Part shown: positions 47,501 to 56,790 of the stretch, in pieces
Layout: each line of letters begins with the position of its first letter
How positions within the stretch are numbered: the first letter of the stretch is position 1
The notes under the pieces: model-generated
The model's database searches: none
What the model was told of the DNA's origin: nothing
What the model saw: only the letters and a program-made list of their open reading frames with translations
Position numbers and translations under genes: made by a program
NCBI GenBank assembly: GCA_964023275.1
Contig: OZ029918.1
Span: 34,940,471-35,004,470, forward strand
DNA: 64,000 nucleotides
Source: Norana najaformis
Lineage: Eukaryota; Annelida; Clitellata; Crassiclitellata; Hormogastridae
Direction: 5' to 3'

Positions 47501-50500
47501 CTTTGGGCAAGACTTAACGGCACCAACCTGGTGCGCTACACGCAAAAAAAGAACAAAAATAGTTACAATATATGAAATTGCTCTGAACAATCAACAACTA
47601 AATGCAATTTAGACAAGTCTTTAAAATTAAAGTAGAAAGTAAGGAATGTAAATGCAGTATATAAATAAATAGATTTAATTAAATAAAATTAATTAATTAG
47701 ATTTAATTAAATTAAACTAATCACAAAATCTTTACCGATAATCAGCCTGGGACAGGAACAACAGACAATGATGTACTCTGGATAAATTCTGCTGTCCTGA
47801 ACAACATGAAAACAAGACAAATTTCAATCATAAACTGACAAAAAACAAACAGGAAAACAGAATAACAAAAAAGTATTTATACACAAAAAAGTACATAAAA
47901 ATATTACCTATATAAATTACATAAATATATTACTGAGTCAGCTCCAAGTTAAAAACTCCTCCATTGCACAGGCTCACTTCATTGACGAGCAGATGCAGGC
48001 TGCAAGATGCAGGAAACCGGGCAACGAATCCATTAGCAACGACCATCTCAATGGAGTCAGTGACCGAAACAACCGCCGTCTCCAATCCATCCAACAACAC
48101 AAGTTCCTCAAAAGTCAGAAAGTCGGGCTGTGGATGACAACTGTTGACAGAAACAACAAATTGATGTTATGTGGGCATTTTACATCTTCATTGCACGTGA
48201 CTTGATCTTCTCTGGTGTATTGTCGTTTCCACAACACTGGAATAAACTACCACCAGAATTACAACAATTATCTGATCCATCATATGAACTTGCCACCACT
48301 TCACCCCTTACAATCTCTGTGCAGGTCTTCCACTCAAAACTGAAAACATTCCTCTTCCACAGATCCCATCACAATTCCTCCTCTTCCTCTTATCATGCAG
48401 ATCCAATTCCAAACACCATCCACCATAGCCGTCTGACTGCTATGGAACTCTATGGATCTCTTGTCTCTTGACCTGGAACCGAACAATAAGTTTATGAGAA
48501 ATCCTCTTCTTGGTTATCGATTTTGTTTTTACTGAGCGCCTGTGAATAAGCTGGTTTCCGTGACTTAGCTTTCATTGGGTGCTGTAGAAATCTAGAGTTT
48601 ATGATTACATTGCCAGCCACTTGCATTTATACAGGCAGTGCTCTAAATTAAAATTTGTTAATTTTAACTTCACATGCGACATCACAATTCAAAACCCTTT
48701 TGTCCAATCAAATAGATGATTACTGGCCAAGCTATGCCCTTTTGGACAGGTCATCTGGCTTCTGCATTTTTTGAGGCATCTGAACTGCAGCTGCAATTTA
48801 ATAACACCAATTTACATAACATCGTAAGTAGCAAGTTATTTCTTGGGTTCTTTACAATATCCAAATGATGTCAACTGCAACTTGTTTCAATCACAGGATC
48901 ATAATTCTGAGAAACAGAATCACAGCAAACAACAAGACACCAAGATCAAAGATACCTTTCTCCATGTCCTGCAGTATCCAGGGTGGAAAGTCCACTAATG
49001 AAGAAATGGCCGATATCTTCTTTACCGACCCAGTTTACGCGTGCTTTAAACACAAAACCAGATAAAGTTCTTAAGCAGAAACAGAAATCATAAGATTTGC
49101 AATTGTAACTAAAGTAGAATTTCCAATCTACATTAAAACACTTTCTGTTGTTTTCTAAATTCTTTTCAAACAGTGTCTAAACAAGGAATTATCAATTTCA
49201 AATGGCAGCTCACAATTCGAACCACAGGCATAAAAGCAAAAGGCAAGCACATTAGCAATCTGCCACTGTAACTCAAATAAGAAACATGAGCGAAATGGGA
49301 GCACACTCCCCTTCCGTTGGTTTCCTGCTTAGTTTTGATTACACAGTACTGGAAGATGCAGTAATATAAACAAATTGTTTACTACGTGGATGGGTGTCCA
49401 TGCCTGAAATATCATGATGCCTTGTGCCCACTCAGCCCTCCATTCTTTCACGGTTGGTAAATGAGTAGCAAAGCAAGTCAGGAGGTCAAAAATCTGTCCT
49501 GTCATTGAATTGCTATTGTTTTGTATGTGCCTCAGCCAAATATTCCTTCAACCTCATTAGCAGACACTCATGAAGAGATTCTAAAGAGCTGCATAAGTAA
49601 ATGTGTTACATTCACCTTCTTCATTCATTACATTACCCTTTACCTTTACCTCTTAGAGACCACCACTTCATCTTACAGACCGACTTCCCAGAACTGACCA
49701 GATAACAGATAGGCACAGGTGCATAGTCTCCTGACCAGGGTCTTTTGCAACATCACAACAGCATCATCAAGTTCTAAGCTCAACTGACATTTCTGCACCT
49801 CAGATTCAGATTTACTGACTCTGTATGTACGTTTAACAAGTGATTCTAAATAAATAAATAAAACTGGATTAGAAAGCTGGGCCTACTCAGATCCAGCGGA
49901 GGCTCCATCCATTCTGAATCCTCCAGTCCAGCAGAAGACACAGCAGAAGTGAAATGACCGAAGTCTGTGCGTTGATCACCTGGACTTCGAGTCCATTGCT
50001 GGTAACCTGCCTTGACTCCTCTTCCGTGTGGGGCTTCACTGCTGCATTGTCCCCTTCCTCTTCCTCTTCCTAACCACTCCTTCAACACACCCCTTTGGAA
50101 GTCGGTTCGTCCCTCGTTCGTCTGCCTCTGGTAGCCAGGTCCCTTCTTCCTTCCTGCCGAACTTGCATCAAACATGTTATCTGTAGACAGAAGTATTTCA
50201 ACGAAATCACATTCCGTCTGCGGACACAGAATCTTCTTGGAAGAAGTTTCCGTCTGCTTTGGCCGAGGCTTTACAATTGCCACCTTTCTCGTGCCAGCAG
50301 AATCAGCCCTCTGTACTGACCCATGTGCTCCAAAATAGTCACAAGATCTCGGCAGGTCCAATCTTGTGTGCCTTGACATCAGAATCTGAGTTGGAGACGA
50401 ACAATAGCTCATGTAGATATCTGGAGTTTCTTGGGAAGCTTTAAGACACGAAGATCTTCCCTCTCCGCTACCTGGCAACAGACAATGATATGGCGCCCTC

Positions 50501-52749
50501 TGTTCTCTGTTCAGGTTGCTGCTCGCTGGTCCAATACCTCTGCAAAATGAATCTTCCCTTGCTGGACGAATACCTTTGCCATACAAATATTCACTTGTAG
50601 GCCTACTACCTCTGCCAAATGAACTTTCACATACTGGCGGAATGATTTTGGCAAATGAATTCTCACTTGCTGGTCTAAAACCTTTGGCTTGTGAATGTTC
50701 AATGGCTGGACGAACATCTCTGACACATGAATTTTCGCTTGCTTGTCTCATACACTTGGCACATGAATTCTCACTTGTTGGTCGAAAACTTCTGCCATAT
50801 GAATTCTCCCTTGTTGGTCGAAAACTTTTGGCATCTGAATTCTCATTTGCTGGTCGAGAACTTCTGCCATACGAATTCTCCCTTGTTGGTCGAAAACTTT
50901 TGGCATCTGAATTCTCATTTGCTTGTTGAAAACTTCTGCCATATGAATTCTCCCTTGTTGGTCGAAAACTTTTGGCATCTGAATTCTCGTTTGCTGGTCG
51001 AGAACTTCTGCCATACGAATTCTCCCTTGTTGGTCGAAAACTTTTGGCATCTGAATTCTCATTTGCTTGTTGAAAACTTCTGCCATATGAATTCTCCCTT
51101 GTTGGTCGAAAACTTTTGGCATCTGAATTCTCATTTGCTGGTTGAAAACTTCTGCCATATGAATTCTCCCTTGTTGGTCGAAAACTTTTGGCATCTGAAT
51201 TCTCCTTTGCTGGTCGAGAACTTCTGCCATACGAATTCTCCCTTGTTGGTCGAAAACTTTTGGCATCTGAATTCTCATTTGCTTGTTGAAAACTTCTGCC
51301 ATATGAATTCTCCCTTGTTGGTCGAAAACTTTTGGCATCTGAATTCTCAATTGCTGGTTGAAAACTTCTGCCATGTGAATTCTCACCTGTTTGTCTGCTA
51401 CCTTTGACATATGAATTCTCACTTGTTTGTCTGCTACCTTTGACATATGAATTCTCACCTGTTTGTCTGCTACCTTTGACATATGAATTCTCACCTGTTT
51501 GTCTGCTACCTTTGACATATGAATTCTCACCTGTTTGTCTGCTACCTTTGACATATGAATTCTCACCTGTTTGTCTGCTACCTTTGACATATGAATTCTC
51601 ACCTGTTTGTCTGCTACCTTTGACATATGAATTCTCACCTGTTTGTCTGCTACCTTTGACATATGAATTCTCACCTGTTTGTCTACAACTTTTGACATAT
51701 GAATTCTCACTTGTTGGATAAAGAACTTTGGTAAATACATTCTCGCTTGCTGGTATGATATCTCTGTCACATGAATTTTTGTTGAAAAATGTAGGCCTAT
51801 TCACGGGGTCAGTTCTGTTGAGTGGTTTATTCCAAGCAGGATTTTGTTTCTGAGCTTTGTTCTTCTTGTGCTTTTTCTTTGACTTTTCTTTCGATCCAGG
51901 CTCTCCCATTCCACCTTTATCCACTCTGTCCTCTGTCTTCCCCGGACAGCCCTTATTCGATGTACAAGTTTTATCCAAGCTGTCCAGTGCTTTCAAACTG
52001 TTTCCTTGTAGAACAGTATTTGTGTTTTCAACTGTTTTCAAAGTTTGTTCCTCCAAAGTAACGTTTTCTTTCTGGAATGCACCTTTTGTTTTTGAATTTT
52101 CTTCAAAATCAGAATCTGGATTGTTCTTTCCATCAGGTTCAATAAAGCTGAAGAAAGATTCCAGTTCTGAAGTGGCATTCCTTTGTCTCTCCTCATTTGT
52201 CCCTGCACAGTCTGGTTCTGAAGACTCGTTCCAAATTAAATTTGGGTCACTTTCAGCATCCAGAAAAGCTTCTAGGTGGCAAACTGGAATTCTAATATTC
52301 TCTATATCTTTGTTGGCGTTAGCTTTCCGTATTTCAGAATCATCCCTTGAGTCTTCAACTAACTTATTCTGACATGGCTGAATAATTTCTTCCAGTTGCT
52401 TTTCCAGATTGGAGACAGGATTCAGAACTTCTTGCCAAGCAACTACACTTTCACCATCACTTTCATCCATGCGGACATTCTGTTCTGGCACCAACAGAGC
52501 TCTATCATTGGATTTCATCCCAACTTCCTCATAAGCTGCAGTTGCATCACATTCTGGCTCAAGCACTTGTAAGTTTTCGTGAAATCCAGGCAAAGCATCA
52601 CCCACACAACCGAATGCCAGGCTTTTTCCAGTTTCTTCCTCAGGAAAATATATTTTGTCTTCTTGATCAGCAATTGCATATGAACTCACAATATCATCAC
52701 TAGAATCAAGATGATCACTGTCAGACTTTTGTTCCAACTCCATCATTTC
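36461..52749 (-). CDS. Unrecognised large multi-exon gene (repeat-rich N-terminus, zinc-ribbon-like and cold-shock-like segments)
   Basis: At least 18 exons and about 1,685 codons; no function can be assigned. Exon 1 (about 953 codons from ATG 52746) is acidic, then Lys-rich, then a tandem repeat, then Arg-Gly-rich (GRGRGRGQ). Later exons give a possible Cys4 metal site (CCSCPRL...CPKCRF), a long unplaced alpha/beta region, a segment with cold-shock spacing (SNFGFI, then DVFLHASSL, then EGSIIEFFF) and a C-terminal charged coiled-coil-like tail (VEELNQKLEEENQRYTEKVK). Exons from 44450 to the stop at 36463-36461 join in phase at every junction. Two upstream junctions (47436/47093 and about 45939/45272) do not close, so exons or borders there are missing. 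RG motifs with a nucleic-acid-binding fold would suit an RNA-binding protein, but this is inference. Exon 1 could begin further upstream, since an acceptor (ttttctag) lies 3 bases before its ATG. Confidence 0.7.
36965..37322 (+). mobile_element. Dispersed repeat, family G
   Basis: From GGGTCATCCATAATGGATAT to TTTATGGACGACCCCTAGC. Lies in the last intron of gene 2, in inverted orientation to the copy at 35262. Confidence 0.65.
37538..37619 (-). CDS. Gene 2, exon g17
   Basis: 82 bases, acceptor tgttgacag, donor ACTT|gtgagt. Encodes NVKQMEEAIEDHYNDFFRSR and RRCFNY. Confidence 0.82.
37780..37990. repeat. Degenerate 18-25 bp repeat in gene 2
   Basis: AGTACCAGTTAACTAACAGG recurs with variation, between exons g16 and g17. 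Confidence 0.8.
38119..38237 (-). CDS. Gene 2, exon g16
   Basis: 119 bases encoding VEEAKSHFASSMPGLIADEQ and TAYKEMVEAKAVELGIEWI. Donor ATAG|gtttgt. Confidence 0.8.
38518..38546. repeat. (AT)n microsatellite
   Basis: About 14 AT units in a gene 2 intron. Confidence 0.95.
39895..40050. repeat. Degenerate CATTTCTGAACCATAC repeat
   Basis: About nine diverged units of 15-17 bp, next to exon g15. Confidence 0.8.
40081..40293 (-). CDS. Gene 2, exon g15: cold-shock-like part 2
   Basis: 213 bases, acceptor gttgtctag, donor CCAG|gttaga. Encodes NNLFVLDDGRFLDPFPAPKP, DVFLHASSLSQRELPPEGS and IIEFFFLNQPPSNSHDF. DVFLHASSL followed by EGSIIEFFF repeats the cold-shock pattern DVFVHxSxL...GxxVEFxV. Confidence 0.82.
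40815..41010 (-). CDS. Gene 2, exon g14: cold-shock-like part 1
   Basis: 196 bases, acceptor tttgccag, donor AAAGG|gtaagc. Encodes EVEVCAVNLRDIPLPFDPSA, MVHYRHDDMPRLVLGNGQN and CAGVFKRAKSNFGFIRQSP. The SNFGFI core matches the first RNA-binding strand of cold-shock folds. Confidence 0.82.
41690..41885 (+). mobile_element. SINE family B
   Basis: Starts ATCTAAACACAACCCACCCT and ends AGAAATTTTGAGTTTACG plus an ATTATGATTACGA tail. In a gene 2 intron. About 85-90% like the copy at 44090 by eye. Confidence 0.82.
42010..42193 (-). CDS. Gene 2, exon g13
   Basis: 184 bases, acceptor gatggtag, donor AAAAG|gtgaac. Encodes VLMQYEEAGKTRRSGWFLTG, SQALDTESWGEDYPVYHKVM and FKHFQLSVGLFPYLRRNKK. Confidence 0.8.
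42240..42412 (-). mobile_element. tRNA-derived SINE, family D
   Basis: Same body as 1245-1432: ACTTGCTCAAGGTTCCTAGT and CACCACTATCTAATGACTAA on the plus strand. The tRNA-like head is decayed. In a gene 2 intron. Confidence 0.72.
42859..42928 (-). CDS. Gene 2, exon g12
   Basis: 70 bases, acceptor tttcttcag, donor AAC|gtaagc. Encodes FGDLPLNFLHDLPESKDFVQ and NYN. Confidence 0.78.
43413..43510 (-). CDS. Gene 2, exon g11
   Basis: 98 bases, acceptor tttgtcttag, donor ATTC|gtgagt. Encodes VVYPSFRWVKECLVNSELSD and RLKLLPTVRDIN. Phase fits both neighbours. Confidence 0.78.
44090..44292 (+). mobile_element. SINE family B
   Basis: Same start (TCTAAACACAACCCACCCTA), same GAATAAGCTGGTGCCCTG block and TAGCGCTTTAGAAATTTTGA tail as the 41690 copy. 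In a gene 2 intron. Confidence 0.82.
44343..44450 (-). CDS. Gene 2, exon g10
   Basis: 36 codons, phase 0 at both ends, acceptor tgttttcag, donor AAG|gtcagt. Encodes SLYKTERLGQRCYSLLNDVF and PNAFSYNLQISVKHVK. Confidence 0.75.
44470..44710. repeat. Degenerate repeat ACAGACCATATTTACA
   Basis: ACAGACCATGTTCAAAATAA and ACCATAATTACAACAATGTT blocks recur two or three times. Confidence 0.82.
44925..45132. repeat. (ATC)n trinucleotide tract
   Basis: ATCATCATCATAATCATCAT with CGT interruptions, in the intron after exon g9. Confidence 0.95.
45163..45272 (-). CDS. Gene 2, exon g9
   Basis: Acceptor tgtcttcag, encoding VMRTNDPVKYGAPKLQQIIK and NLVWKSAEKKHAS. The 3' border is approximate, chosen to fit phase 0 of exon g10. 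The intron beyond holds a (CATCAT)n-like repeat. Confidence 0.6.
45395..45615. repeat. 57-58 bp tandem repeat, about 4 copies
   Basis: AGATGCCAAAATAAAATAAT followed by AATATTAATAAAATACCTAA, nearly identical units. Confidence 0.93.
45939..46073 (-). CDS. Gene 2, exon g8
   Basis: Acceptor ttctgcccag. Encodes QRVPFCNDLLEFLTSLQ, ISNLNVLCGIDFSHISPAVR and LIHTKPGE. The donor is uncertain: GAG|gttttg at 45939, or the better gtaagc at 45913. Confidence 0.68.
46130..46345. repeat. Direct duplication, about 90-bp units
   Basis: AGTAATAGTAATGGTATTAC through AAAAACAATAGTATGAC occurs twice, about 117 bases apart. Confidence 0.93.
46678..46802 (-). CDS. Gene 2, exon g7
   Basis: 125 bases, acceptor tttccacag, donor CCA|gtaagt. 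Encodes QRVFYDLYSFRHHCLSVNGR and NLDGFMIFQLCIILSQLP. A second frame is also open, but only this one continues into exon g8. Confidence 0.7.
47061..47093 (-). CDS. Gene 2, exon g6: possible 33-base microexon
   Basis: Good acceptor (ttttttgccag) and donor (TTTG|gtgagc), encoding KKNGCVANVF if one base is carried in. It fits exon g7 downstream but not exon g5 upstream. Confidence 0.5.
47165..47345. repeat. Degenerate AATAATGAGAAATAATA repeat
   Basis: About ten units of 17-18 bp, between exons g5 and g6. Confidence 0.88.
47436..47535 (-). CDS. Gene 2, exon g5: second half of Cys4 pair
   Basis: 100 bases encoding HQVGAVKSCPKCRFVRLS and TYPEMKIKCQFMLL. Acceptor gcgtgtag, donor CTAAG|gtttgt. It leaves two bases, which the next visible exon cannot use. 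Confidence 0.7.
47736..47791 (-). CDS. Gene 2, exon g4: first half of Cys4 pair
   Basis: 56 bases encoding RIYPEYIIVCCSCPRLII, with acceptor ggacag and donor ATCG|gtaaag. CxxC here pairs with CPKC of the next exon as a possible zinc ribbon. Confidence 0.7.
47934..48140 (-). CDS. Gene 2, exon g3
   Basis: 207 bases, acceptor gtcaacag, donor CTCA|gtaata. Encodes 68 residues, including FLTFEELVLLDGLETAVV and SLHLLVNEVSLCNGGVFN. The sequence is balanced and not low-complexity. The opposite strand is also open over much of it, but lacks splice support. Confidence 0.7.
48215..48612 (+). mobile_element. 5'-truncated LINE (family C), 3' end with ORF remnant
   Basis: Encodes HWNKLPPELQQLSD and VFHSKLKTFLFHRSHHN, typical of the C-terminus of CR1/L2-like LINE polyproteins (WNxLPxxLR...FKSKLKTxLF). 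A 3' UTR follows, shared with copies at 1-270 and 18985-19262. It ends GAATAAGCTGGTTTC, GGTGCTGTAGAAATCT and a TTACGA-like tail. Confidence 0.85.
48956..49043 (-). CDS. Gene 2, exon g2
   Basis: 88 bases, phases 2 and 2, donor GAAAG|gtatct. Encodes RVNWVGKEDIGHFFISGLST and LDTAGHGE. The GHFFISGLS stretch is loosely like a cold-shock strand. Confidence 0.7.
49887..52749 (-). CDS. Gene 2, exon g1: long repeat-bearing N-terminal exon
   Basis: The frame is open for 2.9 kb. It starts at ATG 52746 just after an acceptor-like ttttctag. Acidic N-terminal third (DSDHLDSSDD, FPEEETGK), a Lys-rich patch (KEKSKKKHKKNKAQKQ), then the 12- and 24-residue tandem units, then an RG-rich end. I place the donor at CTGA|gtaggc, which gives phase 1 and fits exon g2. 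If that donor is unused, the frame ends at 49846. Confidence 0.8.
50760..51725 (-). repeat. Coding minisatellite inside exon g1 of gene 2
   Basis: In-frame tandem array. One block has about nine 36-bp units encoding ENSYVKGSRQTG. A second block has about eight 72-bp composite units encoding ENSYGRSFQQAN plus ENSDAKSFRPTR. Because 36 is a multiple of 3, other frames on both strands stay open too; they are shadows. Most units carry a GAATTC. Confidence 0.95.
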
Positions 52750-52924
52750 CTAGAAAATGAAACATCAATGTTTATTGATCAGGATATCTAACGTTTCTTA
52801 AACTATAATAAATTGCCATTTTCCAGTACAAATTTCATTTGTATAGAGTTTCAGCTCAACATTCTCAAGATTATTTTTCCTGTTTCACTTTCAAAGGTCA
52901 GAAAATGAGAAACAGTTTCGTAAA

Positions 52925-53150
52925 GATAATAAAATCAGAAACATGAAGAAGAGTAGTTCCTTCAGGCAACCACATAGTGAACATTTTGCCGCTTCAGTTT
53001 GCTTAGCCTCGACCTGTGAAGGCGGTTGGCCATTCCAGAATTTTTAGAGATTTCAGCCCCATACACAACTCCTTGCCAATGAAGCTTTAATGAGGACAGT
53101 TACTGCACACTTTCAGTGGGAAGACTGAACAACCCACAATATCCAAGTGG
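52925..53150 (-). mobile_element. SINE family A body, one arm of an inverted pair
   Basis: Contains TTGCTTAGCCTCGACCTGTG and AAGGCGGTTGGCCATTCCAG. Matches 53830-54000 in the opposite direction over about 190 bases. Just upstream of gene 2 exon g1. Confidence 0.75.
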
Positions 53151-53699
53151 GGTTTAAAAGTGTAGTGAATACTGCATACAAGCCCTGGCAAATTTTATTA
53201 CAAATTTCCATTTATTTACTATCTATATTGAGATACCAAGACTAAAACCATCACTTTGAGCATGGACATCGGAATCTATATCTGCAGGAGGGCTCCCAGT
53301 TTGAAGTGAGCCATCGCCTTGATAAACCTCATGGCAAAAACAGTTCCATTTCAGTTTTCCATATTCCAACTTTTCGTATAGCCGGTGAGTGATATGCTCA
53401 TGAATTATTGTAAATTTAGTTTCTAAAGCAGGAAATTGATGTGATTGTTCATAGATTAATCTGAGTATTATCATAAAACAACACAACTTGAAAGGACAGC
53501 ATATAACTTGCAAAAAGAAACAATTTTGGATAAAATGTATTTCCATCGATTTTGTAATGTACTCATAATGTGATGCATTCAGCATTTAAAAAAAATTAGC
53601 ATAGGCCTGTTACACGTAAACGTAAAGTCACAAATCCAGAAACATAAAGGTCGGAATATATACAAGTCAGAAAATCAGACATAAAGGACAGCAGTCCAT

Positions 53700-54000
53700 T
53701 AAGCTGGGCCCTAGAGGGAGCCACGGATGTGAAGTGTTAGCAACTTCATTTTGTTTAGCCTTGGCATATGAGGGCAGGTTGAAGCCCTCTTCCTTGCCAC
53801 CCAGTCTTCTTACTGAAAGTGTACAGTAACTGTCCTCATTAAAGCTTCATTGGCAAGGTGTGTATGGGGCTGAAATCTCTAAAAATTCTGTAATGGCCAA
53901 CCACCCTCACAGGTCAAGGCTAAGCAAACTGAAGCTGCAAGAAGTTCACCATGTGAACGCCTCAAGGAACTGCTCTTCTTCATGTTTCCGATTTATTATC
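53700..54000. mobile_element. Two abutting SINE family A copies, head to head
   Basis: 53700-53830 reads in minus direction (TTTAGCCTTGGCATATGAGG). 53830-54000 reads in plus direction (GGCCAACCACCCTCACAGGT, CAAGGCTAAGCAAACTGAAG). The second half is also the partner arm of 52925-53150. Confidence 0.7.
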
Positions 54001-56591
54001 TGCATGAATCTGTTTATGACTTTCTGACCTTTCTAACAGGCACTGTTTGGCAAGAGTGATGGCCTTGGCCTTGGGTTGAGGCCAGAACCCCCAGTTTGAC
54101 AGAAAACCAAATGCCCGTATAGCAGAGCAAACTAGTGCATTAAACAATTATAATATTTAACTTTTATACTTTATTGATTAATAATATTTCCGGCTAACAC
54201 GGCGGTGAACAGAGGAGTCATTAGCTGTGCATCCAGCAAACATCCTTTTCATACATACAATAACATACATCTGTTTACCTCAAGACTAGCGATTCTCATT
54301 ATGAATGGAATCATTGTTCCATCTAGCAATTGTCTTAATCCCCGTCTAGCTTCTACTGGATTTTACCACCATTCATTTTCCATCAGTATTACCTTCGGTA
54401 AAATTTTCCGACTTGGGAAAACACGTTTCTCAGTTTAAAAACTCTGTTCTCGAATTCGTTTGAAACTTTATACATCATTTATTTTTCTTATTTCAGTGCA
54501 TATTTATTACGCATGTTTAATATTCTCAGTTTGTGGGAAACAGGTAATTTTACGTCGCCCAGATATGTTTTCGTGTTGCGCGGATATGTAGGGCCCATTT
54601 GTTTTTCTTACTGGTTTCCAGACGATGAACCGCCCACTTTTAAAAGGTTACGACGCCCATAACTTTGATGCACGTTAATTTAATGCTTTTATGGAAAGAA
54701 AGTTTAAACTACACATAAATAATGTTACGTGTCATGTTACAGAGCAATAAACCTCAGAACAATTGTTTAATTATCAGGGAAGTAATTATGGAAATTACTC
54801 TGTCTTCACAATTCTAACTCCGAACATTGTTATTCGAACGACAAACGCGGCGGCTCGTTCACCGCCTAAGATAGATACACAAATTAAAAGATTTAAAACT
54901 GTCGCTTGCCTATAGATGACGCCACGCCATTGCACAGATTTCTGGGAAATTTTAATTAAATGATTCATTGATTGACTAGTGGGTTGATTGATTAACTTGA
55001 ATGGCTCGTTGATTTGGTTAATTATTGTCGCTATACAGGGCAAAGCAAGTAAAAGTTTTGCTAGTTTAACAAACGAATTACCCAAATGTTTTCACAAAAT
55101 GTGGATTCTTAACCTTCACTTATAAATTATCGTGTACATGTTATTCGGCATTAAAATCATATCTACAACGCAGGACGATCTGAATTTCAAGCTATTTGTT
55201 ACAATGTACAATAAACGACAGGTTAACATATATTATATTCTCACTTTCTTCGACGTCTTAAAAGCAATTGTGAATCTAACAGGCACAGAGCACAAATAGT
55301 TGTTTATAGCTTTCTCATTACTAATACAGCAGCCAAGCCACATAGTAGTCTGTTTGTTGCTAACGCTTAGAATCATTTATTCGGTAGACTCCGCCGCACC
55401 ATATGCTATAATTGTCCATCAGCATTCGGCAGATGTCGCTGCCGTAGCAGTCGTCGCCACACTAATTTACGGTAGGACTGCATGGAACACATCATCTTTC
55501 TTTTGAAACATAAAACTTATTATGCTGCATCAGTAATAGCATCAGCGTCAATAACAACACAAACAGCCCCGTTTATTAGGTCCACAGGGAACCTGCATTG
55601 TGCCACTGGTGACAAATGGTGGCCAGCAACGGACCCAACGTGGGCCCACGGAAGGGGCAGATCCAGGGACAATCCGACCAGCCATTCCCAATCGTTTGAC
55701 CAAGATGAAGGTGCAGACTGGGAGAACTGCACGTGAGTCTCGTCAGAGAGAGATTCGCACATCGAGAAGCAGTCGGAGTTCAGACATCGAGCAGATAGGT
55801 CGTAGTAAAATGTAGAGAAGATAGCCTAGCGTCTTCTGGCGCTACAGTAATCGTTATGGGTAGAGTAATCTAAAGTTTGCCGTATAGACTAAAGTCGCTA
55901 GCTCTGCAGCGCAATCTGGATGATAACTTTCATCATGACCGACAGAATCTAAACTCTACCATACATACATACTGTACATACGTACACTCATACATAGAAA
56001 TTACGCCTAGCGATTTGCCAAAGGCGGGTGAAGTTGCTCGCCAGGTGGCCACTGCAGCGGCCGTTTTCGTAATCAAATACTACTTCATCCAAAACGAAAT
56101 AACAAAAGACTTCCAAAATAAATCGATCTTTTTTTGTCAAAAAATGTCAGTCAGTTACTTGGAACAACCGCCAGCACACAACCCTATTTCTAACTTTAAA
56201 AGTTCCAATTCAGAATCCTATCACCTCCTACAACACCCAGATTTCCAGTGGAGTAGCCATGGAAACCATTTAAGAGATCGACGAGGTGGAAGAGATTGGC
56301 CAGGTCCGGGTCTGGGATGCCTCCCTACTCCTCATCCACAAGTTACCGATGCTACAGTAGACCACAAATATACAGCAGAACAACTGCGATCCGCTGATGC
56401 GAGGAGGTAGAAGGGGAATTTAGAACCCATAGAACTAATCGGTGATGAAGCTCCCTTGGTGAATAACCGACGCTCGGGATTCCCAAGTAAACTGCGTGAA
56501 GCAAAATCACAGCATAGCAAAATACGATCAACATGAAGGGGTCCCAGACTGCATTGACCTGGCTTTTTAAAAGTCTTCACGAGTTTTTTCT

Positions 56592-56790
56592 TCACAATTG
56601 TAAGCTCGAGACTTCTACAGCGCCCAACGAAAGCTAAGTTGCCGGAATCAACTTATTCACAGACGCTTAATCAAAACAAAATCGATAACCAAGGTCAAGA
56701 TCCAAGTCAGACAGGCAGACAGTCGGATGGCTATGGTGTATGATGTTTGGAACTGAACCGGAAAGTGAGATGAAGGGAAATAGAAAGGAT
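56592..56790 (-). mobile_element. LINE family C 3' end fragment
   Basis: Reverse-complement copy with tail (AATTGTAAGCTCGAGACTTC, TACAGCGCCCAACGAAAGCT), the AACAAAATCGATAACCAAGG block and the GGAACTGAACCGG end of the shared UTR. Confidence 0.8.

Noticed and set aside
50727-51770. 226-codon plus frame and 340-codon alternative minus frame over the gene 2 minisatellite
   Set aside because: A 36-bp unit without stops keeps several frames open; only the 966-codon frame continues outside the repeat and has splice borders.
55877-56410. 177-codon plus-strand frame
   Set aside because: No recognisable motif, no splice context, no related pieces nearby. A short stretch near 56280-56340 (EVEEIGQVRVWDASLLLIHK in another frame) looks exon-like, but lacks a good acceptor and donor.
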